This document shows, one piece after another, positions 1 to 10,452 of a stretch of DNA of 64,000 nucleotides (position 1 is the stretch's first letter; the number at the start of each line of letters is the position of its first letter). Made by a program: the position numbers and the translations under genes. Where the stretch lies: NCBI GenBank assembly GCA_029204225.1, contig CM055115.1, positions 8,407,558 through 8,471,557 on the forward strand, in the 5' to 3' direction. The DNA comes from Diphasiastrum complanatum (taxonomy: Eukaryota; Streptophyta; Lycopodiopsida; Lycopodiales; Lycopodiaceae). The notes below the pieces were generated by a model, which searched no databases, was not told the DNA's origin, and saw only the letters and a list, made by a program, of their open reading frames with translations.

Positions 1-1690
1 CTATAATTGCCAAGAGTGTATAAGCTAGACAAAGTTGGTGTCTAACTTGAGCAGTGTTCGAGGCAGATGCATGCCATGATTCCATTGTATAGACATATTA
101 TTAGCAATTGCTTTTTGAGTTGTATAAAGTAGATTACAAATTTTCAAACTCGAGTAGTGCTCAAATTAGAGCTGTGCTCTGAAGCCTTTTGTAGACATAT
201 CATATTTGACTATTTTTCAGTTCTACATGTATTATATGAATCCTTTGTCAGGAGGGTATAATCTGGACAAAGTTGGTGTCCAACTTGAGCAATGCTTCAT
301 TTGGAGATATTCTGTGAAGCCTTTGTAGACATATGATGTTGGATTGCATTTTTAGTTGTGTAGACCAGATTCCAAATTGTGGAAGTCGAGCAGTGCTCGA
401 GTTAGGTTTGCCATGATTCCTTTGTCAAGCTTGCTATAATTGGTAGGAGTGTGTAATCTAGACAAAGTTGGTGTCTAGCTTGAGCAGTGCTCGAGTTAGA
501 TGTATGCCATGATTCCATTGTACAGACATCTCATATGCTATTGCTTTTTGAGCTCTATAAAGTAGATTTCAAATTGTCTAACTCGAGCAGTGCTCGAGTT
601 AGAGCTGTGCTCTGAAGCCTTTTGTAGACATATGATATTTGATTGTCTTTTAGTTGAACAAGTATTAATACTATATCATGAGTGTATAATGTTGACAAAA
701 TTTGGTGTGTAACTCGAGCAGTGCTCAAGTTGGAGCTATGCTCTGAAGCCTGTGCAAACATATGATGTTGGATTGCATTTTAGTTTGTGTAGACTAGATT
801 CCAAATTGTGGAACTCGAGAAGTGCTCGAGTTAGGTATGCAAACTAACACAATGGTAATGATCAATTCATAACAGAAGTTTGACCATGGTTCCTTTGTCA
901 GGCTTGCTATAATTGCCAAGAGGGTATAATCTGGACAAAATTTTGGTGTCCAACTCGAACAGTGCTCGAGTTAGAGGTATTCTCTGAAGCTTTGTAGACA
1001 TATGATGTTGGATTGCATTTTTAGTTGTGTAGACTAGATTCCAAAAAAAATGAAGTCGAGTAGTGCTTGAATTAGATATGCTATGATTCTTTTGTCAGGC
1101 TTGCTATAATTGGCAGGATTGTATAATCTGGACAAAGTTGGTGTCTAACTTGAGCAGTGCTTGAGTTAGATGTATGCCATGATTCCATTGTACAGACATA
1201 TCATATGCTATTTCTTTTTTTAGTTCTATAAAGCAGATTTCAATTTGTCTAACTCGAGCAGTTCTCGAATTAGAGCTATGCTCTAAAGCCTTTTGTAGAC
1301 ATATAATATTTGACTATTTTTTAGTGTACAAGTATTATATGAATCCTTTTCAAGAGGGTATAATCTGGACAAAATTTGGTGTCCAACTCGAGTTAGAGGT
1401 ATGCTCTGAAGGCTTTGTAGACATATGTTGTAAGTTTGCTTTTTTTTAATTGTATAGACCAGATTCCAAATTGTCGAACTCGAGCAGTGCTATAATTGGT
1501 AGGAGTGTGTAATCTGGACAGAGTTGGTGTCTAATTTGAGCAGTGCTCGAGTTAGATGTATGCCATGATTCCATTGTACAGACATCTCATATGTTGTTGC
1601 TTTTTGAGTTCTATAAAGCAGATTTCAAATTGTCTAACTCGAGCAGTGCTTGACTTAGAGCTATGCACTGAAGCCTTTTGTAAATTTGAC
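1..1690. repeat. Dyad-bearing minisatellite, array 1 (copy 1)
   Basis: About sixteen degenerate subunits of roughly 95-135 bases, each centred on versions of CTCGAGCAGTGCTCGAG, a perfect 8-base-arm dyad around a single G. Subunit types recur in order, so the array has higher-order structure: the type followed by a TGTGCTCTGAAGCC-like stretch occurs near 152, 583, 1256 and 1640. The array runs off the left window edge. Short open frames across it are by-products of the repeat and show no coding character. The function is unknown. Confidence 0.85.
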
Positions 1691-2330
1691 TAAGTTATGC
1701 CTAAGGGTTTTTATGATCCCAAAATCTGTTGTCGTTTAAATAGAATAGCATATATGACATAGCGTACTTATGACAAGGATGTGTGTACACTGTAAACATT
1801 GAATAGTACTGTATTGATAGATTTCTGCCATCGTAGGACACTTAAGATTTCAATTCCAACAGCTTGTCCTTTCATGAATTGTATAACAGGGAGCAATCAC
1901 AAATTTGAGTTCATTGAACTTCTGCCTTAAACAATTGCAATTGATGATCATATGCCTATAGCTCGTAGTGATGAAATTATATTGTTCATGCTCTTTTTGA
2001 TTGAAAGACACTTAACGAATTAACTTATCTTTTTGGCTTGTAAAACTTTGTGCCCGTTCAGATATATTCTAAGCAAAATGCTGACGCAATGGTAATACTA
2101 CAAAGGAGACATAGTAAAGGCCACGAGCATATGAGACAGAGCAATCACAATTACAATTTTCTCTACCAAGTAGATTGTAGACCTCAATTATCTTGCCTTT
2201 CAAGAACATAAACAACGATAAAAGATGTTCTATTTTTGTCAGTTAATTTGATGCCATGTTACTCCTCAATATCCAGCTAGTAAATAATCTTGCGATAGTC
2301 ATTCTAGATGTGCAACTAGTGAAGAATCAC
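1691..2330. other. 3' flank of the BPS1-like gene
   Basis: Unique-looking AT-rich sequence between the minisatellite and the BPS1-like stop codon. No gene is visible. It is conserved, inverted, at 22926-23504 as far as base 1748, and directly at 42151-42800, so it travelled with the gene in the duplications. Confidence 0.6.
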
Positions 2331-3275
2331 TCAACAAAATTTCCTTACTGCAGAAATGAGTTTTGTCCTACCCGCGACTATGTCATCAAAAAGATCACGT
2401 ACGGTGCACTCCAAACTTTCCAAACCACAGTTCAGACTGTTTAAGCTATGCCGAAGCTCCGTAACATCTGACAGTCGCAATTCCAACGAGCGCGGAACCT
2501 GTTCTCCTAATGACTGAAATTCAATGAAAAAATTATCCACATGAGCTTGCATGTTTCCAAATTCTCTTAGAAGAATTTTCTCTTTCGTTTCATCACTGAA
2601 CCGCAAGCCAATTTGCTCGATAAGCCTTTGATGTGAATTAGACGTAGATTTACCCCATTCGCCCGTCGAACAAATCGCAATCAGTTTAGCGGAGTAAGAA
2701 CTATCCATGTGAAGCAATCCAAACAGAAGAATCATTGAAACGAAAGAAATTATGCTCTTCATGGGGTAAATTACTGCGCAAGGATCAAATTGCTTTGCAT
2801 ATCTGCTACCCAAATTCCAAAGCTCCTCCTCTGCCTCAAGTTTCATATCAACAAGTTGCTTGTTTGCTTGATGTATTCTGGACATCTCTCGTCGGCAATG
2901 ATTTAGAGCCTGAACTATGGTATCATAGTCATCCCCACCTGCTTGAAGAGCTTCAACCGCTATATGGACTACCCGCCCATAAATTTGCAATCTGGAAATA
3001 CCCGTCATCAAAGCTTTATAAACATTCATAAGTCGCATTGTCTCATCCATCAGAGTACTAAAGCATTTTAATGGAAAAACAACCTTCTCCGCTAGATCCA
3101 AAACGGCTGCAAGAGAAGATCTGAGGATATCCACAGCATACTGCATCCAGTCTATTGTGAAAAACTTATCTCCAATTGACTCTTCCAATTTTTGCAGACA
3201 TGACAACAAATTGTCGTGAAATGACATATTGGCAGCACCATGACCGTGAGATCGCAGCGAATTCACAAAAACCAT
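2331..3275 (-). CDS. BYPASS1/ROH1-like (DUF793-type) protein, only intact copy
   Basis: A 314-residue open frame, MVFVNSLRSH to ISAVRKFC. The pattern fits the plant BPS1/ROH1-like family: an N-terminal helix ending in DKFFTIDWMQYAVDILRSS, a central MDETMRLMNVYKALMTGI helix like the usual LLDxCN segment, a hydrophobic stretch at about residues 172-192 (possible membrane helix), and a C-terminal LESLECTVRDLFDDIV helix like the family's final segment. Arabidopsis BPS1 limits a root-derived mobile signal, but its biochemistry is unclear and I do not transfer that function. The first ATG is kept in all full-length copies. A TATA box and CT/GA leader lie upstream. Other copies in the window are broken, so this is the best candidate for a living gene, though it sits among transposon debris. 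Confidence 0.65.
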   Translation of the reverse strand: MVFVNSLRSHGHGAANMSFHDNLLSCLQKLEESIGDKFFTIDWMQYAVDILRSSLAAVLDLAEKVVFPLKCFSTLMDETMRLMNVYKALMTGISRLQIYGRVVHIAVEALQAGGDDYDTIVQALNHCRREMSRIHQANKQLVDMKLEAEEELWNLGSRYAKQFDPCAVIYPMKSIISFVSMILLFGLLHMDSSYSAKLIAICSTGEWGKSTSNSHQRLIEQIGLRFSDETKEKILLREFGNMQAHVDNFFIEFQSLGEQVPRSLELRLSDVTELRHSLNSLNCGLESLECTVRDLFDDIVAGRTKLISAVRKFC

Positions 3276-3660
3276 GGCGTTGTTTCTTTAGGCAGAGTTA
3301 AGGAAGCAATCTTTGCCGTCTGTGTATTTTGCAGAAATCAAGGTAAGGCTACCTGCCTACCGCTGTACCTTCTGAAATAGCTTGAGAACGTTGTCAAGAC
3401 AAAAAAATTATGAAGTAAAATTCGCCTTGAGATTGTCGACGAACCCAGCTACGGATTATCACTGACTCAGAGGTTCGAAGGAATTTATTGAGTTCCGTCC
3501 TCTGTCTCTTACATTCAACACGTCTGCATTCAAGTAAGCCTCTTCTTGGCAAATCGTTCGCGGTCTCACTCTCGCTCGCTCGCGCTCTCTCTCTCTCTCT
3601 CTCCCTCTCTCTTTCAATCAAATGTGTGGTGTTCTCTCTATCGATCTCTATTTATATGCT
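3276..3660 (-). promoter_or_regulatory. Leader and core promoter of the BPS1-like gene
   Basis: On the minus strand there is TATAAATAG at 3648-3656, followed 30-65 bases downstream by a GA-rich tract (CT on the plus strand, about 3580-3616) and a leader of some 300 bases to the ATG. TATA-plus-GA leaders are common in plant genes. The same arrangement is preserved in front of the plus-strand copies. No cDNA evidence is available here, so the start site is inferred. Confidence 0.5.
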
Positions 3661-4399
3661 ATTTGGACACCTTCAAAACCCTAGTCGCTACATAATAGGT
3701 AGTACCCTAGAACGTGTAAATGCATACTGGACCCCTAAGAGGGCTAAAAAATGGGACCAAAAAACACTTTGGATACCAAGCCAACAAAGTGATCCAAGGG
3801 AGTTGCCTGGAATATGACTAGGTAATAGAATGCCATGATTAAGCTCGGTACTCGTTATTTATTTAGCTAGGTCGGACTGTGCATCACATTTTCAAGTCGC
3901 ACCGCATGCCAAAGTGCTATTTGTCTTTCAAAGAACAACAAATATGTGAACAAGGTGAGGATGAGGGTCTTGAGCTAGAGCCTATACTACATCATGGGTG
4001 ACTAGGAGGAGGCTATGCTAGACATCACTAGTTGGCCTTTAGGTATCATGATTCAGCCCTATCTCCTCAGGCTTTACTATGAAGAATTTAGGATTTCACT
4101 TTTAGGTTGTTTACACGTTGCAGACTGATAGATATTATAACAATTTGTGATTTGCTTTTATGAAATTTGGATAATGGAATTATAGAAGTTGGAACTACAT
4201 GCCATTCATCGTTTATGTATGTACTAAGATTTCAGACTTGTCACTTGTATTTCAATTATGGTAACAAGCATTACTTCCCCTCTCATCAGACAAGCATTCA
4301 TTGCATGGAATAACAATGATCACTTAAATAAGAATAAAGAGATTCTACTATATGAGCAAAACTTCATAAGTATAATCTTAAAAATAGCATAGAGAGAGT
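3661..4399. other. Conserved upstream region, no gene
   Basis: No coding region is recognised. It is repeated inverted at about 20851-21590 and directly at 44150-44819, where copy 2 breaks off. It links the gene promoter to a truncated copia LTR, and the same link occurs in both inverted arms, so the fusion is older than the inversion. Confidence 0.6.
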
Positions 4400-4555
4400 A
4401 AATCATTCACATCAATAAAATTAGAATAGACTAACTCACTAACTTCACTTCAATCCATTTCAAAGACATATGCGAGAACAAATGCTCTTTATATACCCTC
4501 GTAGATGTTCTAAATATGAAATAACCGTCTTAAGTTCCATAACCACTTCTTGGCA

Positions 4556-4771
4556 TTAGCCCTTCGATAATCGCAAGCTTGAATCCATTGGTGAGTGAGC
4601 GAGTTTACAATTGATCAGATTGTATCTGATAAGGGTATTGTGAAGATACCGTTGCTGAGTGATAAAGATCAGACTTCTAGCTCCGTCTCTGTGAATTTGA
4701 ATGCCCAAACAGAAGTGAGCTTCGTCCAGATCGGTCATGTCAAGTTCGGAAGACAACATCTGTTTAGCAAG
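4556..4771 (-). pseudogene. Copia reverse transcriptase C-terminal fragment
   Basis: The translation contains LSSELDMTDLDEAHFCLGIQ, ITQQRYLHNTLIRY and CKLAHSPMD, matching the copia RT stretch where a conserved DLG...FLGI is followed by QxxY and the CK..TP segment. The YVDD active site is absent, removed with the sequence replaced by the 4772-5158 segment. The frame runs directly into LTR sequence with no RNase H. Confidence 0.8.
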
Positions 4772-5158
4772 CATCTTATTCACTTGGTCTCCCTCTGTAC
4801 TAAGCTTTGCAGCACCCAATTTGGTGTCCTATAGCCAAAGTTATGATCATCGGAAGTTTTGCAATTTTGTGAGTAAAATTGGCAAAATTTGAAATTGTTC
4901 TGATTGCATGCCAGTCATTTCCCTAATTTGTAGTACTGTGCTCGCATGGATTAGTTGCATGTTGATTCTCAAAGTGATTCTGACATGCATGAGAGATTTA
5001 CAGTGGATTTGAGTGGTCATACGCATGTGCTCTTACAGTTGGGTTACAAATCAATGTTAATGGATGACAAATTCCGTAAAACTAAAGTTTACGTAGGAAA
5101 ATTCCGTAATGACGTTTGTAACTGATGTACTGTGCTTTACATGCCAGTTTGACATTGG
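4772..5158. repeat. Dispersed repeat R, copy inside copia
   Basis: This 387-base block is nearly identical to 31170-31557 (starting GCAAGCATCTTATTCACTT, ending near TTGACATTGGG) and is not part of copia, since the right arm lacks it. It took the place of about 0.7 kb of pol. No terminal inverted repeats or coding potential seen. Confidence 0.75.
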
Positions 5159-5890
5159 GGTAGTCCATTGATTATAGGCACGCTTGAGCCCGAGGCTCGA
5201 ATTGTCGTATCGGAGGCAAAGGCATCGAAGGTTTGCATGGAACTTTGCATTTGCCTTTGAAATCGTGAAATTGATCGTCGATAAAGACTGTATCCCTACT
5301 GAGTAAAATCTGCTAGGTATCGAAGTCATATAGCTTGGTCAGATGAAGTGTATCCAGTAAGGATGGTCTTAAGACCTCGGAAGTTGAATTTCTTCCTCGT
5401 CTCCTTCGGGATGTGCGCATAGGTGATGCATCCGAACACTCGAAGGTTCTTCATTGAAGCCTTAGATCCTGTCCAAACCTCATGTGGTGTTTTGCCTTAT
5501 GAGGGCCTTAGTCGAACATATGTTTTGGACGTAGGCTGCAATGGAGACAGCTTCAACCCAGAAGCTCTGCAACAAAGATTCATGTGCCAGCATACATTTG
5601 GCTGACTCTACCAGGGTACGATTCTTCCTCTTGGCTAAGCCATTAGATTGAGGCGAATAAGGAGTGATAAACTGTTGTTCAATGCCTTGGCTCTGGCAGT
5701 ACTCCTTGAATTTAGTAGAGATGTACTCTCCACCATTATTGGACCTCAGGGTTTTGATTTGTCTGCCAATTTCTTTCTCTGCATGCTCCTTGAAGATTCT
5801 GAAACAATTGAAAGCTTTTGACTTCTTCTTGATAAAGTACACTAAGCAATCCACTAGAAACATGCTGATGGCTTGATCTAAATGGTTTCA
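5159..5890 (-). pseudogene. Copia integrase fragment with catalytic Asp to Asn change
   Basis: The minus-strand translation shows FIKKKSKAFNCFRIFKEHA, then LRSNNGGEYIS, YSPQSNGLAKRKNRTL and an FWVEA helix, as in copia integrase cores. The second catalytic aspartate, normally in LRSDNGGEY, is Asn here. The N-terminal half, including the first Asp, is missing: GAG-pre-integrase runs straight into FIKKK across the sequence GTGTACT. That point is the empty site for the nested insertion found in the other copies. Confidence 0.85.
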
Positions 5891-6480
5891 TGGCCAGTTT
5901 ACAAACTAGACAAAGTAGATAATTTGACTTTCCTATCTGGATAGTCGAGATCAACAACAATAGATTGTTTAGACATTTTTTGTACAAAATAATAATTTAG
6001 GTGACAAAGTCTATAATGCCAAACTGAACTGTTATTTCTTTGAATAGAAGTACTAAGAGCCTGACTAGAGGTAGAACAACAATGATTTAATCTATACAAG
6101 TATCCATGTCTCTTTCCAAGTGCTAGGATACTGTCTTTCCTATTAACTACTTTACACTCATCGGATTCAATTTCTACTTTATGTCCTAGATCTGTAATTC
6201 CGCTAACAAAGATCAAATTTGTAGATAGATTTGGTACATGCAGTACATTTCAAAGTAGCTTAGATTGATCGTTTGCAAAGCTCAATCTTACTGTACCTTC
6301 ACCTTTGATAGCATGTGTGCTATTGTTGCCCATGTGAACATATCATTTGGTATTGGAAGGCATATAGGACTCGAAATAGCCAATATGGCTACTCATTTGC
6401 TGTGTGGCTCCGGAGTTCAAAAACCAGGAGCTGTTGTTGGATGTTTTTTGATGGCTAGTCATTAAGGCATCATTATCCGA
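5891..6480 (-). pseudogene. Copia protease and GAG-pre-integrase remnant
   Basis: The translation has ALGKRHGYLYRLNHCC and SSVWHYRLCHLNYYFVQKMS, the HxxxCHxN-type GAG-pre-integrase domain. Further upstream are remnants of a protease segment (a TQQMSSHIGYFESY-like stretch). The frame is interrupted more than once. It corresponds to 12600-13292 in the opposite arm. Confidence 0.75.
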
Positions 6481-7060
6481 TTCTTGAATCGACTGTGGTG
6501 CTTCTGTACCTGCATTTGTCACCTGTTTCGACTACCCCTTGCTGTTGTAATTTTCTTGTAGTATGCGACAATCTTGGATCTTGTGGTTGGTTCACCGGAA
6601 TATGTGCAGAACACTTTTGCTGAGTTCAGCCTTTGTTGGTGTATAAGGCATGAGAGTCAACACTTGAGGAACCAGAGACTTTGTTCCTTCTCCTCTCTTC
6701 CTAACACAACATTGTCATGACTCTTGAAAGAGTCAATTCAGGGTGATTCAAGATGATCATCACCCAACTGTCATACGAGCTTTTAAAGCTTGAAAGTAGT
6801 GTCATTACTACATCTTGATCATCTATGACAGAACCAAAAGTGGCCATTTGCTTTAGCAGGTTCTTGAACTGGTTGATGTGATTCTATAAGGAATCTCGTT
6901 GGTCATCTCGAACGAGAAAATGTTCTTTCTTAGATGTAGCTTGGAAGCTATGTCGCGCACATCGTACAGAGTGCTCAAGATGTCCCAGACTTCCTTGGAG
7001 ATCTGAGCTTCATACACATGGCCGATTTGAGTGTCTGATATATTGAGGATGATCAGCGCA
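6481..7060 (-). pseudogene. Copia gag remnant (UBN2-type)
   Basis: The reverse complement matches the better preserved gag at 11950-12420: EFWDILSTLYDV-, LHLRKNIFSL- and SSYDSWVMIIL-like stretches are visible, with a frameshift near the MTNE segment. Gag packages the element RNA in retrotransposons. This copy cannot encode a full protein. Confidence 0.75.
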
Positions 7061-7290
7061 AAGACTTAGAATTAGCATTGCACAGGAACACAGATCATGC
7101 TACACAGTAACACAGACAGAGAACACTCTCCACAGAAAGCTCACATAGCAACTGTATTTCTCAAAATGAAATTACACTGTACATATAGTTGTTCACTCAG
7201 GCAACCCATGTATGATCCAAGTTGCCATTGGCGGGATGCATGTCCCATCGACTTGCCTCGTGGGTAAATTTATAGGAAAAACCTTATATA
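7061..7290 (-). mobile_element. LTR of copia family 2, isolated inverted fragment
   Basis: This is the reverse complement of the LTR that precedes the primer-binding site at 8493. Shared blocks include GTTGCCTGAGTGAACAACTA and CATTTTGAGAAATACAG. It joins family-1 gag at one end (after ATTCTAAGT) and unrecognised DNA at the other, so it is either a solo LTR truncated on one side or a rearranged piece. Confidence 0.65.
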
Positions 7291-7584
7291 ATGTGCAGCT
7301 GTTATATGGAAGACTCGAGTACTAGTCACTTACGAAAAAGATGTACCCTCTTTACACATGCTCAAGAAGAAAAGTTCTGCTGCGTCAAGTGATTCTTCTG
7401 ATGCAATTCATGTTATAACCTTGTTCACATACAAACTGAAGCAGCTGGGACATCGACAAGCAAAGATGTACCCCAAAAAAACAATTGATGATAGATGCAA
7501 CAATAGAGACTGGTCATTTTCTTTTCAACATCGAGTGCGAATTTTTGTATAGATTACAACAACGATATCGTATCCATTTGCGCA
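7291..7584. other. Unassigned spacer
   Basis: No recognisable gene. A 64-codon open frame here has no family features. It lies between the inverted LTR-2 fragment and the copia 3' tail. Confidence 0.4.
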
Positions 7585-8247
7585 GTCCCAAATCTTCATA
7601 TTCAAACTTTTATAGATTTTTGGAAGGAGCACATTACAACAATTCATCTACATTTGGAGGACCTGCTCAATCTGAGGATGAGGGCATGTGATAACATGGC
7701 ATGATCTACTTGCCTCTTATTTCGATCTACATAATGCAAAATAATTATTTCTTATAATAGTTTGTTTGTTGTTTAAAAAAGAATGAGCTTAGAATAGATT
7801 AAGTGTATTTTGATACCAGGTCGAAGATCAAATCGATCCATGGTCGATTTTCATTTCGACCCAGAGTCCATATGTTATTATGATCCTTGTCAAAAGTGGT
7901 TATGGAACTTAAGACGGATATTTCATAGTTAGAACAGCCACGAGGCTATATAAAGAGCATTTGTTCTCGCATATTTCTTTGAAATGGAATGAAGTGAAGT
8001 TAGTGAGTTAGTCTATTTTCATTCTCAAGTCACTGATAGTTATTAGTATCGCTTAGACTAATATCCACCTGGATTTCCAAGGGAAAGCCAGTGCTATCAT
8101 GGACAAGCTTGATGGAGCCAATTACCATACGTAGAAATTTAAGATGAGAACTGTGCTAATGACTAAGGAATTGTATGACGTTGTTATAGGTGCAGAGGTA
8201 AGAAACAAAGCTGACGATGTTGCAATATCTCGATGGAAGCTGAAGGT
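7585..8247 (+). mobile_element. Copia 3' tail, polypurine tract, LTR 1 and start of gag
   Basis: A tail common to this site and 11387 ends in purine-rich GAGGATGAGGGCA followed by TGTGATAAC, the likely LTR 1 start at 7687. The LTR contains a TATA-like CTATATAAAG and runs to about 8055. A gag start (ATGGACAAGCTTGATGG, about 8098) follows, with a TAG in place of an early Trp codon. The family-2 element interrupts gag after AGCTGAAG. An LTR followed directly by gag of the same family, with a 3' tail in front, is what tandem elements sharing an LTR look like. LTR ends are approximate. Confidence 0.6.
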
Positions 8248-8492
8248 CCTTTTAGTTAGAATTAAAGTAGAATCACTGTGTTACTGTACTGTGGGTCCTA
8301 TCAGTGGACGGGACATGCCTCCCGCCAACGGCAACCTGGGTCTTGCATGGGTTGCCTGAGTGAACAACTATATGTACAGTGTAATTTCATTTTGAGAAAT
8401 ACAGTTGCTATGTGAGCTTGCTGTGGAGAGTGTTTTCTGTCTGTGTTACTGTGTACCATGATCTGTGTTCCTGTTCAATGCAAATTCTAAGT
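8248..8492 (+). mobile_element. LTR of copia family 2
   Basis: The sequence between the break in family-1 gag (after GCTGAAG) and the primer-binding site. It is repeated at 45038-45284 and, inverted, at 7061-7290. It has no clean TG/CA ends, so boundaries come from the gag break and the primer site. Confidence 0.6.
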
Positions 8493-8505
8493 TGGTATCA
8501 GAGCC
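8493..8505 (+). promoter_or_regulatory. Copia primer-binding site
   Basis: TGGTATCAGAGCC is complementary to the 3' end of plant initiator tRNA-Met, the usual primer for Ty1/copia reverse transcription. It lies directly downstream of the LTR and marks the element as plus strand. Confidence 0.9.
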
Positions 8506-9662
8506 GTACAGGGAGTGTACACAGTACAACATCGTCGTTGAAGAGAGCTTCGGGAGAACTGTCTTCTAGTTCGGGGTTTACGGCGGGTTGAAGACGGAAA
8601 TAGAAGCACTGGTGCACGGTTTCTAGTTTCTAGAGGCTTGCTAAGCTTAGTAGAGGGACTATTAGCTTGTGCATAGCATCAAACAAGGAAAAATTTGCTG
8701 AAAATTTGACAATTTTGAAGCCAGCTGAAAATTGAAACCGGGTTTGGGGTTACGATTTTTATACATAACTGGTGATTTCTTCATTGTTTGTGCACCATTT
8801 TGGATGTCGTAAGGACAGGAAGAAAGCTAATCACATTGTCAACCATCCATGGAGAGATTCTGAGGTTTATGTCAGAAATTTGTCTCCAGACAATTAACCT
8901 AGCAGATTTCGGTAAAAGGTGAAAAAAAAGCCACTTTGTCAAGTTGAGCTAAAATCACTGTTTCTCCACGGAATTTCTTGAGTGAACACTCTACAGACTT
9001 GGAATCAGTAGGGCGACCCTGTCCAGGCCTCAGATCGTTCTCAAATCGATCCAGAGGCGAGTTAGATCAAACAAAAATGAGTGTGGGGAGGCGCAGCCGC
9101 AGACAGGGAGGTCGCAGACTGTTCGCGCATGGAACCAGGGTGAGAGCATAGCGTTTCTAAGTGGATAGTGTCTACAAGACTCTCCATTGGTGCACAGAAG
9201 TGTTCAGATCCGTTGGATAGAGGAGTTACAAGATCGACGGCTCAGATTGTGCTACCTAGAAGGGATATCCACAGTTGGATCAGATTCAGCCATTGGATGG
9301 AGTCTGAAGGGTTGTTGAAGAGGGCCCTGAAGAAGTCAAGTGCATTTTAGCCTTCAACTTCATTAAAAATTTTCATACTGAAATTGGAGCTGGGTCCCTT
9401 CACAAGTGAAGAGTGGAGTTTCTTCAAGGTGAAGAAACAGTTCACAAACTAGAAAAGTCCCTATTTTTGGGTCCTTTGCCTGTTTTGACCCAAACGAAAG
9501 GCTATAACCTCCAAACGAAGGGCACCCAGACTGTACCTGCAAGTACGGTATAGCAAAACAGAGTGATTGCAGCGGAGAAACTGTTCGGAGTACGCCAGAA
9601 GTGCAGGTCATTATTTTCAACTTCTCATATCATTGTTGGCCTCGACATACTGTTTTTAGCCT
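8506..9662 (+). other. Untranslated leader of copia family 2
   Basis: An unusually long stretch, about 1.16 kb, between primer-binding site and gag. I see no conserved protein in any frame. Copy 2 (45298-46443) carries the same leader with a few indels. It may hold packaging or translation signals, or may include an old insertion. Confidence 0.6.
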
Positions 9663-10450
9663 ATGGCAGAAGTTTTAAGCAGTTTTGCGATGGCAAACAT
9701 GGGAGAGGCCATTTTAAGTGAAAGTAGCAAATTGGACGGGATTTCTAACTATGCAGTGTGGAAATTCAAAATGAAAAACATATTGATGAAGAAAGACGTG
9801 TGGGAAGTCGTCACAGGTGATGAGAGAAGGCCTTTAAATGAAGCAAATATCAAAGTGTTCGACAAAAAGATGAGGAAAGCTTTGACCTTCATTAACTTGT
9901 CAGTGAAGGATCACATCATTACCCACATTTGTGATGTTGTGACACCCAGACAGGCATGGGATGTGCTAAAGGAGCAGTTTGAGATGTCAAATCCGTCAAG
10001 AATCATGTTTCTGAAGTCAAAGTTGAATAGTGCCCGCATGGAGCAAGGAGAGAACATTCAGATGTTATCAGAATCAAGACAATGAGAGATGAACTGCATT
10101 CTATTGGTGAGCACATACGTGACGTGGAGCTGGTGCACAATGCATTGTGTGGCATTGCAGAACCCTATCAGATGTTTGTCAGCGGAATAGCATCAACAGA
10201 AAGATTGCCAACCTTTGACGAGCTCACAGAAATCTTGATGTAGGAAGAGCAACGACGAGAAATGGTGAAAGCTAGACGTCAAAACACTGACGATCAGGCA
10301 CTTGCGACACGCCAAAAACAAGGCAAGGGCAAGTGCAAGAAGAAGTCGAAGCAGCAATTTGCCAAGTCTCAAGAGGACGAGGGATCTTCCAGTAAAACTA
10401 AGAAGAAAGGCAAGTGCTTCCATTGTGGTAAAAAGGGCCATTGGAAGAGT
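9663..10450 (+). pseudogene. Copia family 2 gag with CCHC zinc knuckle, broken
   Basis: Starts MAEVLSSFAMANMGEAI, then LDGISNYAVWKFKMKNIL, the usual copia Gag opening, and a UBN2-type body to SESRQ, where a frameshift near 10065 ends the frame. Coding continues in another frame (TMRDELHSIGEHI...) to a Lys/Arg-rich stretch and the CCHC knuckle CFHCGKKGHWKSEC. A TAG at 10241-10243 is private to this copy; copy 2 has CAG there. The shared frameshift predates the duplication. Confidence 0.85.
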
Positions 10451-10452
10451 GA

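Larger units (their letters stand above)
4400..7060 (-). mobile_element. Ty1/copia element, family 1, left-arm remnant
   Basis: Read on the minus strand the order is gag, protease, GAG-pre-integrase, integrase, end of reverse transcriptase, then a truncated LTR: the Ty1/copia order. RNase H and the first part of the integrase are missing. The RT-to-LTR junction (ATGCCAAGAAGTGG) is identical in the inverted right arm at 20690, so that deletion is old. A stretch of foreign sequence (4772-5158) replaces about 700 bases of pol. Confidence 0.85.

Noticed and set aside
1-1690. Regularly spaced palindromes that resemble a CRISPR array
   Set aside because: The DNA is plant, the dyads are degenerate, and the sequences between them are themselves repeated and not unique spacers.
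2735-3031. 98-codon frame on the plus strand, repeated in all copies
   Set aside because: It is the antisense shadow of the BPS1-like coding region and is conserved only because that gene is.
8493-8505. tRNA-Met-like sequence
   Set aside because: Only 13 bases complementary to the tRNA end; the position after an LTR shows a primer-binding site, not a tRNA gene. The same applies at 35717 and 45285.
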